Assembly: GCA_025716815.1 (NCBI GenBank)
Contig: JAIXMN010000028.1
Location: forward strand, 186,001-250,000
Reading direction: 5' to 3'
Origin: Dichotomocladium elegans
Taxonomy: Eukaryota > Mucoromycota > Mucoromycetes > Mucorales > Lichtheimiaceae
DNA: 64,000 bases
Part shown: positions 1-12,263 of the stretch, piece by piece
Position numbering within the stretch: position 1 is the first letter of the stretch
Layout of the letters: every line of letters starts with the position of its first letter
The notes under the pieces: model-generated
What the model was told of the DNA's origin: nothing
The model's database searches: none
What the model saw: only the letters and a program-made list of their open reading frames with translations
Position numbers and translations under genes: made by a program

Positions 1-950
1 GTGAGCTTCTACACGATCTCGACTGGAGATGTGCAGAATCCGTCACCTCAATCCAGGATGCTGTTGTATTATTTAGCATTGGTTTACGCCAACTGTTAGT
101 GTACTGCATAACAATTAGGTCCGGCTCAGCTCACGGCTTCCTGATACATAACGTGCCAGCATTTAAAGTTTGTGCAAAGCACATGAGCGGGCTTCTGAAA
201 CAGACAACCGGGACGAAGAAGCCTTTGTTTTGGTCCCTTTTTTTTCTTTTACCTCTGGCAGAGCCCGGTTTTGCTATCAGACAGCCCATGGATCCTACAC
301 AGCCGACATATCCATATTAATCCCCCTGCGTAAAATGAACGCATTTTAGAAATGGCAATTCCGGTCGGCCGGAAGCCACGCTCCGAACCTGTGAATTTTG
401 GTGGAATGTTCTGACCAACCTCAAATAGAAAAGAGGATGCCCCTTTCGGGGTGATGCTGTGGGACAACAATACAGTACCTTTTACGTATAGATATTTTTT
501 TTCCCGAGTAAGAAGTGACTGCCCTTTTTGAAAATATAGATGTCCTTCCCATTTTCTGTAATTCTTCAGGGTAGTTCTAACGACAATAGAGTGTTTAGAA
601 ATCCCGACGGTGTGATAATTCCCGGGTTGCATAATTGACACGAAATAATACTATAGTTCGGAAATTTTTTCTCTTTACTGCAAGGGCGCGTTAAGGGGAT
701 GAATGGCCTATGCACATCAACTTGAAGAATGAAGGTTTGCAGTAGAAATATTGAAATGACTCTAGTCGAGATGAGGATCGATCATTGCTGAGAGAGAGTA
801 TATATATATAAAATATATATAACTATATATATAGCCGTTTACTTCATGCATACGACCATTCTTCTGTTGCGTTAGTGCGATCATCCATCTAAGTCATATT
901 TTTCGTATACTCGTTCGCGCAGCGCGTGCCTATACAGCCCTCCAAAAAAA
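1..950. other. Left-edge stretch, no gene identified
   Basis: I see no exon chain or protein motif I recognise here on either strand. Open frames are short and have no recognisable domain. An AT dinucleotide tract lies at about 800-832. The last part is presumably the promoter and 5' leader of the chitinase that starts at 951. Confidence 0.4.
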
Positions 951-3371
951 ATGCTCCATCAGTGGCTTCTCGCCCTCGCCTTGCTCGGCTCTGCCGTTGC
1001 TTTTGAGGTTAGTACCAGCGAAGAGGCCGTCTATTTCCTCTTTTTATGATATGTTCTCCAAAAAGCTCACGTGTGCATTCGTCTATGTAGGATACATGCA
1101 ATAATAACGTGGTGACATGTAACGCATTGCTCACTTTGTCTGCAGAAACCGGTGAGAGATTAACAAGACTCATCCTCCTCGTAATATAGATTGGGGTCAA
1201 AATTCATATGGTGCTGCTCACCCAGCAGATAAGAACATGTGGCAACAACCTTTGCGCCATTATTGTGACGACAACGCGATCGACATGTTCCCAATCTCGT
1301 TCCTGACAACTTTCTTCAGCAAAGGAGGAAAACCTGAGATCAACCTGGCCAATGTATATCATATGCTTTTCCCCTCGAAGCAACACCGTTCTGACATTGC
1401 GCACGTATAGTTTTGCAACTCTGTTGATAACGGTGTATTTCCAGGAACAGCTCTTGCCAATTGTACATCGGTTGTCCAAGATGACATCAAATATTGCCAG
1501 GCACGCGGGAAGGCCATCACCATATCACTCGGAGGTGCGACGGGTGGTGTTGGGTTCAAAACAGAGGACCAAGCTCTTTCGTTCGCAGACACTGTCTGGA
1601 ATGACTTTTTGGGAGGATCCTCTAATACCCGCCCTTTTGGAAATGCTGTTTTGGATGGGTAAGAAAAAAGGCATAAAATCCGGTTTTTTTGTTTTCCATC
1701 GTCTTCTCTTACCTTCACAATACATTTTTTTACAGCATTGATCTCGATATTGAAGGCGGTGGTGCAGCACGTAAGCAAAGAAAAGTAATGGGAACGAGAG
1801 TGAAGACTCAACGATTCATTTTGGCTCGTAGACTATCCTGCATTCCTTCGCAAGCTCCGATCATACTTTGACAAAGCGAATAAGAAGTTCTACATCACTG
1901 CGGCACCTCAGTGCATTTATCCTGATGAAAATCTTCAAGCTACTCTTAACGCGTTTCCTCTCGATGCAGTGTTTGTCCAGTTCTGTGCGTAAAAACAGTT
2001 TCATTTTTTTCCACCATTCAAAATTAATCTGTTGACTAGATAATAATCCCTGCGGCCTCCCATCATATGGCCGAGCGAACCGATGGAACTTTGGACAATG
2101 GGACTATTGGGCGCGGAATATATCGCCTAACAAAAATGTCAAGGTATACATCGGTGCTCCAGCCAGTAGCTCTGCAGCCGGCAGCGGATATGTACCGTTG
2201 GCTACATTGAAAAAAATCGCCCTGGAAACCCGCCAGGCATTTCCTAGCTTTGGTGGTGTTATGTTCTGGGGTAATGGCCTCAAGTTTTGTCCTTTCCATT
2301 GCCAACAACAACGACTTAACACCTTGTTTCAACATAGACACATCACAGGCAGTTGCCAACGGGCGAATGGATTTAGGTATCAAGACAGCTATGGGTAATT
2401 GCCAGCACAAATCGTCTTTTCTTTTTCAACCGTGTTCGGCACCCAGCTGGGACCCATCCGGTCGCCTCTATACAGCGGGTAATCAGGTTTCACACAAGTA
2501 AGCAAAACTCTCTTAAGCTCTGTGCCTTGTCGATATAAATTGTATCTAATTGTCACCTCTGACCCCGTCTCTAAATATAATACAGTGGGTAAGGTTTGAG
2601 ATGGGATCAGCGAAATAGGATGGCAAATCGCCTCTTCCCCTAAGCCTACTAACATTTCGGCCTTAACAATTACAATTTATTCTTTCTATAACTTTCAAGG
2701 TACATATGGGAGGTATGTGGATAATAAACGGCTTCCCGGAAAATTCTTGTAGCCCTCATTCGTTCATGACACGATGGCAGGCGCTATGGTCAGCAAGCAG
2801 CGAACCCACATCAAGCCCCACTAGTGACTGGATGCCAGGTACATGCAGGATATTGCGGTGTAAACCTGTGTATATGTCTTGATCTGCTTTTATATCCTTA
2901 TTAGTGAGTGCCTGCACGAACAACGTGACTGAGATGGTCAGTAGTCCTACAGCCAGCGTTGGCATGGATGTAGATGAGAGCAGCAGTGCATATCACATTG
3001 CTCTTCCCATGGGATCAGGGGTCTGGCCGCCAGTGGCGAGCGCGACGGGAGCCATGGAAGCTACTGTTACCAGGACTGTGATCAGCACAATGAATGAGAC
3101 AGTCATGAGAACCGTATCAGCAGAAACAACAGTCTACAGGACGAAGACTGTTTTTGAGGCTACAACTACCATAACACCGGGTGATGTAGTTCGGCCTTCC
3201 ACCTCGTGCTCTCAGTACCAAAATTGGTCAGCCACAACAACATATGTAGGCGGAACACGTGTTCATTACCAGGGGAAGATCTGGTATGCCAGATGGTGGA
3301 CATATGGAGAAGAACCCAACAGCGGAGCACAGGTTTGGTCTTTAGAAGAGCCTTGTAGTGATGGGCAATAA
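951..3371 (+). CDS. Secreted GH18 (class III) chitinase with two CBM5/12-type chitin-binding modules
   Basis: Predicted endochitinase hydrolysing beta-1,4-GlcNAc polymers, probably exported for wall remodelling. The ATG at 951 opens a signal peptide (MLHQWLLALALLGSAVAF). Exons read by eye: 951-1007, 1091-1118, 1190-1353, 1411-1658, 1736-1770, 1832-1984, 2040-2270, 2337-2497, 2586-2588, 2700-2712, 2781-2838, 2905-3371. The frame gives the class III start VVTYWGQNSYGAAH, the SLGGATGG strand, and the catalytic motif DGIDLDIE (DxxDxDxE, glutamate intact) across the intron at 1659-1735. Late barrel motifs YNNPCG and GGVMFWD follow. A first CBM5/12-like module (APSWDPSG...VSHNGYIWEALW) runs into a Ser/Thr-rich linker. 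A second module (about 3209-3354) has CSQYQNW, YQGKIWYARWWT and VWSLEEPC. The 3-base exon 2586-2588 is inferred because it restores the NG of the first module. Family assignment is firm; some splice sites are less so. Confidence 0.9.
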
Positions 3372-3799
3372 CGATCGTCGATGATTTCAAAAAATGTATT
3401 CTTGTTCTCCCTTGTTCTCCCTTTTTACCCTTCACTATGTGTTTCAGCTTATGACTTATTTATTTCTCTCCCGCTATCTCTACATAATACATTATGCCAT
3501 GCGCTGTCATCACCTTTTTCTGTCCAATAATTTCGTCCACATGATGCATCCAAGGGTTGGGGATTAATTCACCGAGGATCTTTAAGGTTCTCAATGTGCG
3601 CATACCCCTTCCTTTTTTTATTTAGTCCTTACCAAAACCCAAAGATAAGCATCAGAAGCAGAAAGAGAAGCGATGGGAAATGAAATAGTGGATAATACAC
3701 GAGCCCTGCTGATGGCCAGAATCCCCTTTCTGCTATTTTTTTTTATATATAAAATCTCCCATATCTCCATCACTTTCTGCTTGATCCATTTTTTTTTAC

Positions 3800-5127
3800 A
3801 TGACAGCCTCTACTTCCACTGCGTGGACATGCGCTTTTCTAAAGGACTGGTGGTCAACGAACAAGATCGATAGTATTCGTAAACATGATCAGACAGCTAT
3901 GCACAGACTACTTGATAAATTTATCAGCGACCATCACCATGTTTTTCATATCCAATATCGAGACCAGCCTCATGTCCTTGCGCGTGTTTTAGTAGCACTT
4001 CATGAATTAGGCGGTAAATGAACACCATCGTCGGGGGGTGGGGAATGCTCCATTGAACAGAACATCTCACGTGTTTACCTCAGCCTCTCAGGACGAGCTT
4101 TTCCGAGGCTACTGCAATGCTTTCCCGACTTTAATACCATTTGCGCTGCACAGCGCACAAAATCAGGCATCGATCACAATCGACACATGGCAGTCCCAGC
4201 TCGGCGACGCAAGGTAAGTCTGAGGTGGAGGGTGAATTATGTATCCACCCATTTGTTCATTTGTTCCGCAGCTACTACCAGGCCTACCTCACGTTTTTCA
4301 GCGGCCAAGTTGCGATGTATGGTATCGACGCGGTGGTGGACGCGTTCTTCATCCGCGGGCCACTTTCTGCGTCCATCGGGGGCCGACTACAGCCGTTCGT
4401 GCACCTTACGTTTGGGATCAAATACGCCATGCCACATATTGTTGCTCAGAGTATGGCCTACCTTGCCACCACTCATTTGGACGCGTCCTTTCTTATGCTT
4501 GATGACAGTGACCAGCCCCATCGGATGGGTAGCGGGCTCGATCCAGCCACCGTTCTCCTCGAGCAGATCGCTATCGATCCACGCTTTGCAGGCCGCATGG
4601 CAGCTGCGGATCTGGATGCATACAAGCTCCTTATCAAGAGCCAAGGTGTGCTCCTTCGTACTTACATGCGCCAGTGCATCCATCCGACCCCGGCGGATGA
4701 TCTCATCCGACTCGCGATACGTCTTGTCGGGAACCCCACCATCCGCCTCTCTGTATCAACCCAGCTCCTTGAAGCGGCACGATCCATCGACCTCTGGCCG
4801 ACCGGCATCCGCCCTAAACTTGCCCAGCTCGTACTCCTTGCCATGTTCTGTACGTTTGTCGTCGAGAAGGCATCATCATCAACTTGTTCTTCGGCGGCGG
4901 CGGCCGCCACCACTGGTAGTACTACCAGTCTGAAGAACGCCGTTGCTGTAACATCAAAGCCTACTGTGACGTGGGAACAATGCGCAAAACACATCAAAAC
5001 ACTTGGCAATCCAACCCTCATTCTTCTTTTCCAGAACTTTGTCAAGCTATCAAAAGGAAACGACATTGCTGGTAGTGACCTGCTCAGGTTAATGGATGCG
5101 TTGGTGACGAACAACTCGCTCTTATAA
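3800..5127 (+). CDS. Questin-oxidase-like protein (DUF4243 family)
   Basis: Exons 3800-4013, 4084-4213 and 4272-5127 join in frame to a 399-residue protein. Family hallmarks I recognise are the early H..HVLARVLVALHELGAS segment, a WQSQLGDASYYQAYLTFF block, a central HLTFGIKYAMP/SMAYLATTHLD block, and the C-terminal HIKTLGNPTLILLFQNFVKL with its conserved GN and final helix. Characterised relatives carry out Baeyer-Villiger-type oxidation of an anthraquinone (questin) in secondary metabolism, but the family is broad and the substrate cannot be predicted. A poly-Ala/Ser/Thr linker lies around 4868-4930. There is no signal peptide and no neighbouring biosynthetic cluster, so a secondary-metabolite role is only a possibility. 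Confidence 0.8.
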
Positions 5128-6042
5128 GTGGTTGTTCGAGCATCTCTAGTGGAGTTGAACAAGAGCTGCGAAGTATACACTACATAGATCGCCCCTGCTT
5201 TTAATAACACTGATGGAGATAGAGAGAAACATCCTTCAGCGCACACAAAACCCACCCCCCCTTTTTTTTTCTGTCTCAACCAATGAAGCTTGCCTCGTTT
5301 TGTTTTACATTGCCCAAACTACATCCGTAGTTGCCCCGTGTGCTCCTTCATTGAACACGCGCTTGCTCGATACCATCTCGATTTCATGTGTGCACTGGCT
5401 ATCAACTGCACGGATTATCTCGCCATCTTCTGAAACGTCTAGAAAGACCTATAAAAGGCCAGAATACAGTGGTCTTAACATACCCCCTGTCACACCCATT
5501 CATATCCATCTTGGTCCAAACTGTCTGTCCAGGTTTGCGTTATCTTTCCCGGTCCTGAAAAGCTCCTTTCTCGCACCCTCACCCCCAAACTTGAGGGTGG
5601 TCAGGAGTGCTAATGCTGCTCTACACATTGCTCATGTTGTTGTTTTTTTTTCTTAAAAAGAGAGAGATGTGCACAGAGGGGGCTGATTGGCTCCAGATAC
5701 CATACTGGTCGGTAAGCGATCCGCTCATCGCAAATTGTTGCTTCTATCTGAAAGTACAAGGGATTGAACGACGACGTTCGATGTGTATGAGCTATGGATA
5801 CCAGCGTCGTTTTATTTATCTCCTGCGCCCCCGGGGAGGGGGAGTAAGTGGAAGGGGATGCATTTCGTCCTCGGCATCTGAAGCTAGCAAAGGGCATACA
5901 ACGTTGATAGTCATCTAGATAAACAGATTTAGGGGAAGCCATAATGACATCCAGGGCGAAAATATGGCGTGGATTGTATACAAGCGCTTATTTATTCTTT
6001 GAGTAATAAGAAATAGAGAGGAAAGATTGGGGTTTCCCCTTT
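5128..6042. other. Intergenic region between tail-to-tail genes
   Basis: This lies between the 3' end of the questin-oxidase-like gene (+) and the 3' end of prp4 (-). Open frames up to 147 codons exist but have low-complexity or unrecognisable translations. Nothing supportable beyond 3' UTRs. Confidence 0.4.
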
Positions 6043-8259
6043 TTACAGAACCATATTTTCATCTGCCCAGATCTTGAATGTACGGTCATATCCACATGAT
6101 GCAATGTATCGACCGTCTATGTGAAGAATGGTGTTAGTTGCACCTGTCTTTATCTCTCTCTTTCTCTTTCGTGACTTACCATCCGATAAATCCACACCCA
6201 TCACCTTGCTTTCATGGCCTTCTAGACTCTTGATCAGTCGGAAATCGTCACCTGACCAGATCTTGACACAGCCATCATAGCCGACCGAACTGAGATAGAA
6301 TCCTTCCTCCCTTTCAGGCCCCTTATTGTACTTCACATCCGCCACCAATGATTGATGGGCTGGTATCGTGTATACATTGCGCAATGTCCGCATATCCCAG
6401 ATCTTAACGGTATTATCGGCACTTGCAGACGCAAGCTGGTATCTATTGGACCCACTGTTAAGTCGGATTCATCTCATCTTCTCCGTCTATTACCCATTCG
6501 GAGCCCAGTCCAGACCGAGGATGTCTTTGACATGACCTTCCAGCGCCATAGTAGCTCGACCTGTTCGCGTGTCCCATACACGTCCTACACAGTCTAGACC
6601 ACTTTGCTTATCCGGTAAATATCTGCATTCATCTCATATTCTTGTCGTTTACTCACCCAGAGGCCACGAGACTGCCATCGCCTTGGAACGCCACTGTATA
6701 GACTTCCTTGCTATGGCCTTCCTGGAGGAGCAGTTCTGTAGATGTCTGAACGTCCCAAAGACGCCACGTGCCATCAAAGCCTGCACTGCCAAGAAACCGT
6801 CCAGAGGGATGGAAAGCAATCCGCGATACACGTCGCAAATGGCCCCTCAATGTCGCCAGAGGAGTGTCCCTAAGGATGGTGATGTATAAGCGTCAATATA
6901 TAGCGTAATGTTCGTACAAAGTCCTTACTTGTCAAGGCTCCAGAGATGAATGAGTGTATCTGCACTGCCTGTGGCAAAATTCATGACATTCTTCTCAAGA
7001 GACTTTGTCGCTTCTGGATGAAATGCAATACCGCCAATACGATCTGTGTGGCCCTTGAACGTCAGAAGCGATTCGCATCGTGGGACGGACCACAATCGAC
7101 AAACGCCTGACCAGGCACCAGTCACCAGCATCGATGAGTCAGGAGAAAAGGCGACCTGAGCCACTGGACGTTCGTCTGCGATCTGGGACGCCCAATTTGT
7201 GTAATTCTTGGGCGTGGCGTTGCCTTCCAGTTAGGTACAAAAGACCTAGTTTCTTATTGATAAAGATCACTACCTTAAGTCTAGCATGAACTTCTTTACG
7301 TCCCGCCTTGAGTTGTGGTAACGGTATTTCGGCCTCTGCCTTTTGCTTTTCTATCCGTTTCTTTGCCCTGCAGATACACGGACGCCTTAATGATCCCTCG
7401 TCGCTCTTTTTATGTCTTCACTTTCTCCTACCGTGGTAATGAATACGAAGTAATCCATCGCCGAGCCTCCAATAGCTCCTGTGAACCGGGCGTAAAGAAC
7501 TCCTCTTCTACCTAGAAGAAACAGAACAAATCGAATGAATATTTTCTCTGGAGAAGGTAGTTTGCCGCATAGACTCTATATATACACAGCATACCTCCTC
7601 TTCTTCGCCGGATTCGGATTCGGATGCGGGTGTTCCGGCAGTTTCTGTGGTGCTTTGGAGCGACAGCAAGTATCGCAAACGTTCACGTCGATCTTCAGGC
7701 TATTATAAGGTATTCAGTCTGTCAGTTCATAGCCGCATCACTCATCGGGAAGGAAAGTCTTCATCCATCGCAACTCACGCCTTCGGCAAACAAGCATTGT
7801 GGCTCGCCAAGTTCCCTCAATCGCTGACGAACGCGTGCATCATCGGTGGGCACAGCAAGGTTACGTGCACGTTTCCGCCGTTCGAATTCCTCTAGGATCT
7901 CGCGATCGGCCTGACGTGCACGCAATGCTGGATCAGAAAGATCGGTTGCATCGACTAGGATATTTTTAAGTCCATGTCAGCTTTCGCATCAATAGGTGAA
8001 TGTACCATCAACACATACACAAGCATACAGCATGCACAATAAGTACACATTAACATGCACGCGTATGTGTGCATGTGTGTGTGTCGCCATCTTGATCCTT
8101 ACCTAATGCATCCAAATCGATACCGCCAGCGGCAATCGATGTTGCTGCTGTCGTCGCTGACGGCTCACTGAGTCTGGCGCGTTTGATAATCTCGCTCTGC
8201 TCGAGCGATCCAAAGTGCACACGTGGTTTTGCTTTTAGTTTGCTAGCGTCAGGTTCCAT
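6043..8259 (-). CDS. prp4: U4/U6 snRNP splicing factor Prp4 (PRPF4), SFM domain plus WD40 propeller
   Basis: Spliceosomal protein of the U4/U6 di-snRNP that partners Prp3 and is needed for tri-snRNP assembly in the nucleus. The start chosen is the ATG at 8259 ([20 protein letters not shown]); an in-frame Met at 8361 is less likely. An exon near 7780-7930 carries the diagnostic SFM (splicing factor motif) segment: [20 protein letters not shown] followed by [19 protein letters not shown]. Downstream exons hold WD40 blades, for example FAVS-type repeats ending in RLWSVP, HLWSLDK, RLWDVQT, KIWSGDD and KIWADE. The stop codon is at 6043-6045. Several short introns separate the blades. It is the first of the minus-strand run up to 17.6 kb. 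Not all exon edges were resolved. Confidence 0.9.
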
Positions 8260-8468
8260 TGGGTTGTCGTGGACGTTGTTGGAAAATTGAAGAGAGCAAA
8301 AATTAGATAGTAACCCCCCCCTCCAAACACAAATCCCCTCATTTCTCCGAGTTTTTAGCATAAATCATTGTTTAATAGTTAGTTAATAACGTCTGGGAAA
8401 ATAACATAATATATATAAGTCATGGTTGTAGTAAGAAAAGCATTTAGAATAATAGGAGGAGTACATTA

Positions 8469-9832
8469 TTAAGGAGGGCCGGTGCGTTTGTTAAATTCAG
8501 AGTATTGCGAGTGTTCCTCATACATATCTATTTGGTCAAAGTCAAGTCCTTGTGGAGGGTTGGGGTGGATAACGTTGGGAAGAGCACCGTGATGAGCCGA
8601 GAACAGATGAGGTGCATCTTCTTCGGTACGACCATATCCTGTTACTTTCCTGGTATCGTTGGAAACAGGCGTCGCCGTGACCCAATGGACAGTAATAACG
8701 TTGATCTAGGGTAAGACGCTAAAGTCAACAGATATGCTTGGTGATGTGCTTTCATCAGCTTACCGTCACATCAATTGTGCACATGGTCAGGCAAACAAGG
8801 CCTCTCTGTTGACCTTTGGTGATGACGATACTCAGGGCGTTGAGGAAAGTGACCGTGAGGCAGACCGAGGAAGAAGCTAGCGTTCTTCTGGTGAGCTTGT
8901 AGAGTCTGGATTTATCCCATACGGCCTTGCCGCCAGAAGTATTGGTGAGGTTGAAACTGGTTACCAAAGGCCGGACAAAAAGCCAGGTTAGGTAGCTACT
9001 GAACAGCTACATAGTCTGTTAGTTATGGTTGGAATATTATATCCGAGTTAGATGCATACTATGTCATAGATCAAAACTGGAACACTGGCAATCAGCTGGA
9101 TGCCAATGATGCAAGTACCGTCCTCCTCAATGGTGATGTTCTTGAAAACGAGCTAGAAGCATTTGTATATAATAAGCATGGATATGCACCGCACGAGGAT
9201 GTGGCGTAATACATATATGTGAGGACAAAAAGGAGTAATGATGTGTGTATGCAATGGTGCCTCTTACCGTAAATATGAAAATGACGATATAGGGCAACAG
9301 TAGGCAGAGGAGAAGCTTATACTGGAATGTCTTGAGCCTAGCGGTGTTCACTGCTGAAACCATATGGACACGCTCAATGAGCCTGTAGAAGTTATGTATG
9401 TATTGAGCATATGCATACACCCTCCAAGAGGAACAGACAAAAATTACCACGCATAAATAGTGAATTTGGTCGCAGCATAGAACACATCACAGGAATACAT
9501 GCCAAGTGCACAGGACAGACTATTATCTAGATTAAACAGGTAGTGGATCAGCATGTGGGAGGAACATGTATGAGAGGATTTTTTTAGCAGGAAATGGAAT
9601 GGCGCTTACGATTGTTTGTCGAGACTAGAATGATAGACGATGCGGCAAATGCCCATGAGAAAAAATAAAGAATGATAACTAGAGTCCGTGCATAGTTCAA
9701 GGACCGAAGCTTCTGACGGGAAGTCTTTGATCCCAAGGCCGATGCCAGAAGAGTGAGGCAGATCAGGCAAATGAACTGGGATACAACCTCCAGTCCATCT
9801 GGACCCACTGCAAAGTAAGCGTCTGGATTCAT
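8469..9832 (-). CDS. Seven-transmembrane-helix, receptor-like membrane protein of unknown function
   Basis: Starts at the ATG at 9832 (MNPDAYFAVGPDGLEVVSQF), with a short extracellular-type N-terminus. Joining exons by eye gives seven hydrophobic segments: VSQFICLICLTLLASAL; TLVIILYFFSWAFAASSII; a segment around FYAATKFTIYAWLIERV; KLLLCLLLPYIVIFIFTLVF; IGIQLIASVPVLIYDILF; SSSVCLTVTFLNALSIVI; and MCTIDVTINVITVHWV. A hydrophilic Pro/Asp-rich tail ends GPP and the stop at 8469-8471. Seven helices, a short N-terminus and a cytosolic tail suggest a GPCR-like topology, but I recognise no named receptor family. Introns fall near 9604, 9451, 9160, 9065 and 8757. The ligand is unknown. Confidence 0.7.
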
Positions 9833-10264
9833 GCTGCTTCGAGAAAGTTGGGAAAAAACGAAAGAAAGAGTAAGTTCGTTGGCTTTGGATGGATGGACCA
9901 TCGTTATAAAGACTGAGACATCGACAATAACTAATAGGCACATCTCTCTCAGTTAAGGAAGACGTCTGGTGACTCCTTGCATAAGTTTAAGGCTCTGGAG
10001 TGTTCTTTCCCGTCAACTCCTTATGTTAGACTCCTCCTTTGCAGGCGTTTGTGCTCTGTAGAAAGCAAAAAATAAGATTGCGTTTTATCTCTAATTAACG
10101 GAGAAAGCCATTTCTTGCGCTTTTTTTTCAGGGGGGGGGAATTGGTTTGTTGGGAGGTGATATTTTGACAGTCTCCAAAAAATGGGCAAGTACATACGCC
10201 ATTGACAACACAGGAGAGCAAAAGAAGAGGAGGGGAGAAAGAGGGAGGGCGAGACGAGGAGGAT

Positions 10265-10967
10265 TTACTTTTTCTTACTCTTGGCCGTGGCACGGTTCCT
10301 TCTCTTTTCATCTTCCTCCATCTTCAACAGTTCCTCCTCAGCTTTCTTTGCTTCCTTAAGCTTCCTTTCCTCGGCTAGTCGAGATTCCCTTTCCATTTCT
10401 GCTTCTTGGATCTTCCTCCGTTTCTCCTCGGCCTCACGCAAAGCGACCATCTCGGTCCGGAGAATCTTTTGCCGTTCGTGCTCGAGCATCTGGGCCGCTG
10501 TCGAGAAAATCGTCTGGTTCCAGTTAGGTTTATACGTATTTGCCTCCTGCGCAATATCCTGCAGTTCTAGCACCACCTCCTGCTCGGCCACTGTGAAATC
10601 GCGCCAGAGATCGTCGCCAATGCTGCCCATCCGCATCAGCTGCTGCAATGCCGGCTTCTCCTGCTGCACCTCCTTGAGTCGATGCACGGCCTGCATTGCC
10701 CGGCGCAACAGCGCTGCTTTTAGGTGATGTTCCGGGACAGATTTCTCGCAATTAAGCAGAGCAATATATTGTTCTTTTTCGACATTTTCGCCAAACCAAG
10801 GCTCGACAGACTTGGTACCTTATGAAAAAAAAAAGCCGATGAACGATGATTTCCTTTGCATCACACGTACAGAGCATACCTGCCACTCGGCGATAGACAT
10901 AGGAAAATACACTCATGGCGGCAATGCAGCCGCCGAGGTAAATGGCGGGTAGCAACAATGAGTTCAT
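10265..10967 (-). CDS. sec66: Sec66 (Sec71), ER post-translational translocon subunit
   Basis: Component of the Sec62/Sec63 complex that drives post-translational protein import into the ER. Exons 10880-10967 and 10818-10265 join in frame to 213 residues. The start at 10967 (MNSLLLPAIYLGG) places a single N-terminal membrane segment (AIYLGGCIAAMSVFSYVYRR). The cytosolic part has the family pattern W-F-G-E-N, a helical block with HHLKAALLRRAMQAVHRL, then LQQLMRMGSIGDDLWRDF and YKPNWNQTIF. It ends in a highly charged coiled-coil tail rich in Glu, Lys and Arg (AKSKKK at the stop). An upstream in-frame Met at 11036 would place a GC dinucleotide tract in the reading frame, so the shorter start is preferred. 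Confidence 0.88.
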
Positions 10968-12263
10968 CGAGTATGTGCGAGTTTTGCGGGTGTGTCTCGC
11001 AAGGAATGAGGGAGACAAAGAAAGGAGGATGGACATTAATTGGCGCGCGCGCGCGCGCGCTCTTTTCTTCCTGCTGGGCGATCATGATTGGATCAGCTGT
11101 GAGTTTTTCAAGATCAGCCGATATTCATGATTGAGAGAAATGCAGTATTACGAACAAGGAGCATTGTCATCCGTCAAACACCAAAGTTTCTTTTTGACTT
11201 TTGATGCGATGATTGTGCCTTAACACCCATAAAGTTTATCAGCGTTTATCATACTCCTACTTTTCTTTGGTGGAGCCTGAGCGGTGGTTTTTGTTAAAGC
11301 ATCACTGTACAAGAATGATGCCATAAGCAACGCACGCGTGTTTATTTGAGCATTCCTGATCAGTGTGACAGACAACAGAGGAAAAGCATCGCAGTTGTCA
11401 CACAGAGGCAGGCATTATCGGTGAGCAAAGAGCTGCAGGATGCAGCCAATCCTCCAACTAGCGAGGGGAGGGAGATTCTAGGTGTTTTTTTTTCCCTCTT
11501 GCAGCACCCCTTATTAGAAGATGAATCAGGTACAAACTCGCAATGATCTAAATGAACAATGGCCTTCATAGATAGAAGCTCATTATATATGGAAAACGAT
11601 TGAAAGGATAAGGCTACAGTACAAGCATCCAGCAGTGATACGAAGGATTTCATGACTGTGTATACTTTAGTTTACTTATCAGAGTCCCTTCTCCTTTTTT
11701 TTTAAAAAACGAGAGTTTTCTCGATTTTTCTTAGGCGACTTGCACCATCATCTGATCTGCACAGCTGCTGATTGTTTTTCTTCTTCCCCCTCTTCCTTGC
11801 CCGACGTAACTATGTGTTGGGTATAAAAAAAAACACACACAAGGCTCAGCAACAGTCCGCATTACCACAAATATCCGTGGTAGTCGATCGAAAATAAATT
11901 GGTTTAAACGGAGAGGATCTGCACCACTCCGTTAACCTCGGACTCTTGGCTATATGCAGCAGAAACAAAGAAAGGATGCTGTTTACCCTCCCGACAGCAT
12001 CATAAACGAAAAAGGCACGACAGCTCAGGGATCTCTTTCCCCAAGGATTTATGATGCAAGGCCTGCATGTGAAGGGAGAAAGAGGAGACGTGGGTGCACG
12101 TGCTGGTGAGATGGGATAGTGTCGATTTTCGTAAAGACGGTGTCGGGTTTGGTCCTCAGCGCTTGGAGTGGTCGCGTGCGATGCGGAGAAATGCGCACTC
12201 TCGCCGTTTGCTCTCAAGTAAGCCAAAATGTTGAGACAGTGAGAGATAGTTTTATTTCTACTT
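10968..12263. other. Intergenic region upstream of sec66
   Basis: Short, overlapping open frames only, with no recognisable domain. It holds the sec66 promoter region and, at the far end, the 3' flank of the minus-strand gene that ends at 12264. Confidence 0.4.
11043..11060. repeat. (GC)9 alternating purine-pyrimidine tract
   Basis: An uninterrupted GC dinucleotide run sits about 80 bases upstream of the preferred sec66 ATG, in its 5' leader or promoter. Such tracts can form Z-DNA; any regulatory effect is inference. Confidence 0.85.
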
